The notes under the pieces were generated by a model that ran no database searches, was not told where the DNA came from, and saw only the letters and a program-made list of their open reading frames with translations. This document shows, piece after piece, positions 62,470-64,000 of a stretch of 64,000 nt of DNA. Origin of the DNA: Roseiarcus sp963832305 (GTDB taxonomy: Bacteria; Pseudomonadota; Alphaproteobacteria; Rhizobiales; Beijerinckiaceae); the NCBI GenBank assembly GCA_963832305.1, contig CAWHTU010000008.1, positions 62,001-126,000 of the forward strand. Reading direction: 5' to 3'. A program made the position numbers and the translations under genes. Within the stretch, counting starts at the first letter, position 1. Each line of letters starts with the position of its first letter.

Positions 62470-64000
62470 TCAAGCCCCGATCCGGCGATAGAGGCCCTCA
62501 AGGGCGCCGACGGCGTCTTCTCCCGCGAAGATGAAATCGTCGACGCCTGCGGCGCGCCATTCCGCCTCGTGGTCTTCCGGCCGGCCCGCGAGCGCGACGC
62601 CCTTCGCACCCGAGGCCCTGATCGATCTGGCGAAGGTTTCCGCCTGCGCCGCGTAGGCGTTGTCGTCGCCGCAGAGGCACGCGAGCATGGCGCCGCTCGC
62701 CTTCAGACGTTCGACCGCCTCTTCAGGCGTTGTGCTCGCGCCGTCGCAGACGGCCTCAAAGCCGCCGGTCTCGAGCAATTCGCGCACATAGGCGACGCGG
62801 CGCCGATGCGCGGGCTCCGGCCCCAGCGCCAGAAGACAGACCCGCGGCCGTGAACCCGTCCGCCGCATGATGGCGTCGGACTTATCGCGCAAGCGCTCGA
62901 ACGGCTCGGCTAGCCGAAACGGCGCAAGCGCGCCCTCGATATGCCTCGAAGCTTCACGCTCCGGGGCCCCAAGGGCGACCTCGACCCCACGCTCGGCGAG
63001 ATCGGCGTGGGCGCTGAGGCCGGTGATCGGGGACCTGAGCTGCGCGACGTCGCGCCTCAGCGCCGCCGCGTTGACGGCGACTTGGCGCTGGAAGGCGCCG
63101 CTGGCAAGCGCCAAGGGCAGACCACCCTGGCTCTCAATCTCCTGAAACAGCACCCACGCGCGCTCGCAAAGCGCCATTGTCAGCGCCTCAAACACGCCAG
63201 AGCCGGCGGCCGGATCGGCGACAAATCCAAGATTGGATTCGCCCAAGAGGATGAGCTGCGCATTGCGGGCGAGACGCCGGGCGAGACTGTCGGGAAGACC
63301 GGCGGCGAGCGTGTGGGGAAGCACGCTGACGCTGTCGGCGCCCCCCAGACCCGCCGAGAACGCCGCCATCGCCCCGCGCATGACGTTCACGGTCGGGTCA
63401 CGCGCCGTCATCATGCGCCAGGCGCTCTCGGCATGCACATGCGCCGCGCGAGGCTCAATGGCGCACGCGTCCTCGACCCGCAACCAGAGGATCCGCAGCG
63501 CGCGGAACTTCGATAAGGTCGCGAATTCATCGGCGTCGGCAGCCAAACGAAATGAGATGAGCTCACGGGCTTCGGCAAGCGGTGTCCCCCCGGCGTCGAG
63601 CAGTCGCAACAGGCTGACGGCAGCCGCGAGCGCAAAGGCAAGCTCTTGGGCCGGACTCCCGCCCGCCGCATGGACCGCGCGCGCGTCAGCCGCCATGACC
63701 GGAACACGGAAGCCGACCCGTCGCAATTCGAGCGCGCGCTCGAGGTACCGCGCCGCGTGGCCGGTCCAATCGGCCGGGAGCGGTCCGCGGGCCGAGACGG
63801 CGAGCGGATCGAGGCCAAAGGACACCGCGCAGTCCGCTGGCTTTGCGCCTGCGCGTTCAATCAGATCTGCGAATGCGAGCGCCTGCCGCGGGCCGTCGCG
63901 GCCGAGATCGAGCTCGAGATGGACCCCGGCGTCGAAACGCACACTATCAAAGGCCTTATGAAGGGTCGCTGGATCGAATCGCCTTAGGCCGTAGCCGTGG
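62470..64000 (-). CDS. mutA: Methylmalonyl-CoA mutase small subunit (partial; start outside window)
   Basis: The non-catalytic subunit partner of scpA. The frame is open to the right edge. Upstream of the first in-frame GTG the translation still reads YGLRRFDPATLHKAFDSV, so the true start is beyond 64000. Blocks such as LELDLGRDGPRQALAFADLIERAG, TARDPTVNVMRGAMAAFSAGLGGADSVSVLPH, ARNAQLILLGESNLGFVADPAAGSGVFEALT and the degenerate C-terminal B12-type fold (PRVCLLALGP) lacking the DxHxxG motif are as expected. It precedes scpA in an operon. No frameshift is seen in about 510 residues. Confidence 0.9.
   Translation of the reverse strand, partial: HGYGLRRFDPATLHKAFDSVRFDAGVHLELDLGRDGPRQALAFADLIERAGAKPADCAVSFGLDPLAVSARGPLPADWTGHAARYLERALELRRVGFRVPVMAADARAVHAAGGSPAQELAFALAAAVSLLRLLDAGGTPLAEARELISFRLAADADEFATLSKFRALRILWLRVEDACAIEPRAAHVHAESAWRMMTARDPTVNVMRGAMAAFSAGLGGADSVSVLPHTLAAGLPDSLARRLARNAQLILLGESNLGFVADPAAGSGVFEALTMALCERAWVLFQEIESQGGLPLALASGAFQRQVAVNAAALRRDVAQLRSPITGLSAHADLAERGVEVALGAPEREASRHIEGALAPFRLAEPFERLRDKSDAIMRRTGSRPRVCLLALGPEPAHRRRVAYVRELLETGGFEAVCDGASTTPEEAVERLKASGAMLACLCGDDNAYAAQAETFARSIRASGAKGVALAGRPEDHEAEWRAAGVDDFIFAGEDAVGALEGLYRRIGA

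Overview
The window is GC-rich DNA from an alphaproteobacterium, most likely of the order Rhizobiales. Pointers are a Shemin-type 5-aminolevulinate synthase (hemA), a PmtA-type phospholipid N-methyltransferase, DUF1289, DUF983, DUF1772 and DUF1810 proteins, a GTTC-N7-GTTC type SOS box at recA, and the TamA/TamB pair. Formate-tetrahydrofolate ligase and a two-subunit methylmalonyl-CoA mutase would suit a one-carbon or propionyl-CoA using member of the order, but the genus cannot be fixed from sequence alone. No rRNA, tRNA or CRISPR array was seen.

Layout. 1-4.9 kb: end of a HAD hydrolase, then a heme block hemA-hemE-hemF with an aldo/keto reductase. 4.9-11.5 kb: lytic transglycosylase, icd, alaS, recA. 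11.6-13.9 kb: a complete IS1595-type insertion sequence with passenger genes, inserted in the LexA box of recA. 14-19 kb: DUF1772 protein, cobS, DUF1289 protein, membrane aspartic protease, alpha-carbonic anhydrase, dusA. 19-27 kb: a carbohydrate cluster (ThDP enzyme, 2-hydroxyacid dehydrogenase, LacI regulator with palindromic operator, ribose/fructose-type ABC transporter, ketose 3-epimerase). 27-37.8 kb: pyrB, small enzymes, topA, pmtA, rnr, DUF983, NUDIX. 38-43 kb: accessory DNA with a secreted fascin-like repeat protein, a decayed copy of the NUDIX gene tail, an orphan sugar-binding protein, a BBE-type flavoprotein and a DUF4242-cyclase fusion. 43-49 kb: small helical protein, nusB-ribH, yidD, an Fe-S scaffold, hisI, a patatin, a CBS protein and an SDR. 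49.5-64 kb: tamA-tamB, an inositol monophosphatase-like gene, ftfL, an aldo/keto reductase, then both methylmalonyl-CoA mutase subunits.

Findings of most interest. (1) The IS element runs from 11588 to 13866 with an 8-bp target duplication and lies inside the recA SOS box. Joining the flanks rebuilds an exact GTTC-N7-GTTC operator. (2) The element carries two or three uncharacterised passenger genes. (3) Five single-base frameshifts are visible: recA, scpA twice, the ThDP enzyme and the sugar permease. Three of them are the same event, GACTC read as GAACTC, at a GANTC (CcrM-type) site. This looks more like a systematic consensus error at methylated sites than gene decay, though the recA case needs checking because its operator is genuinely disrupted.
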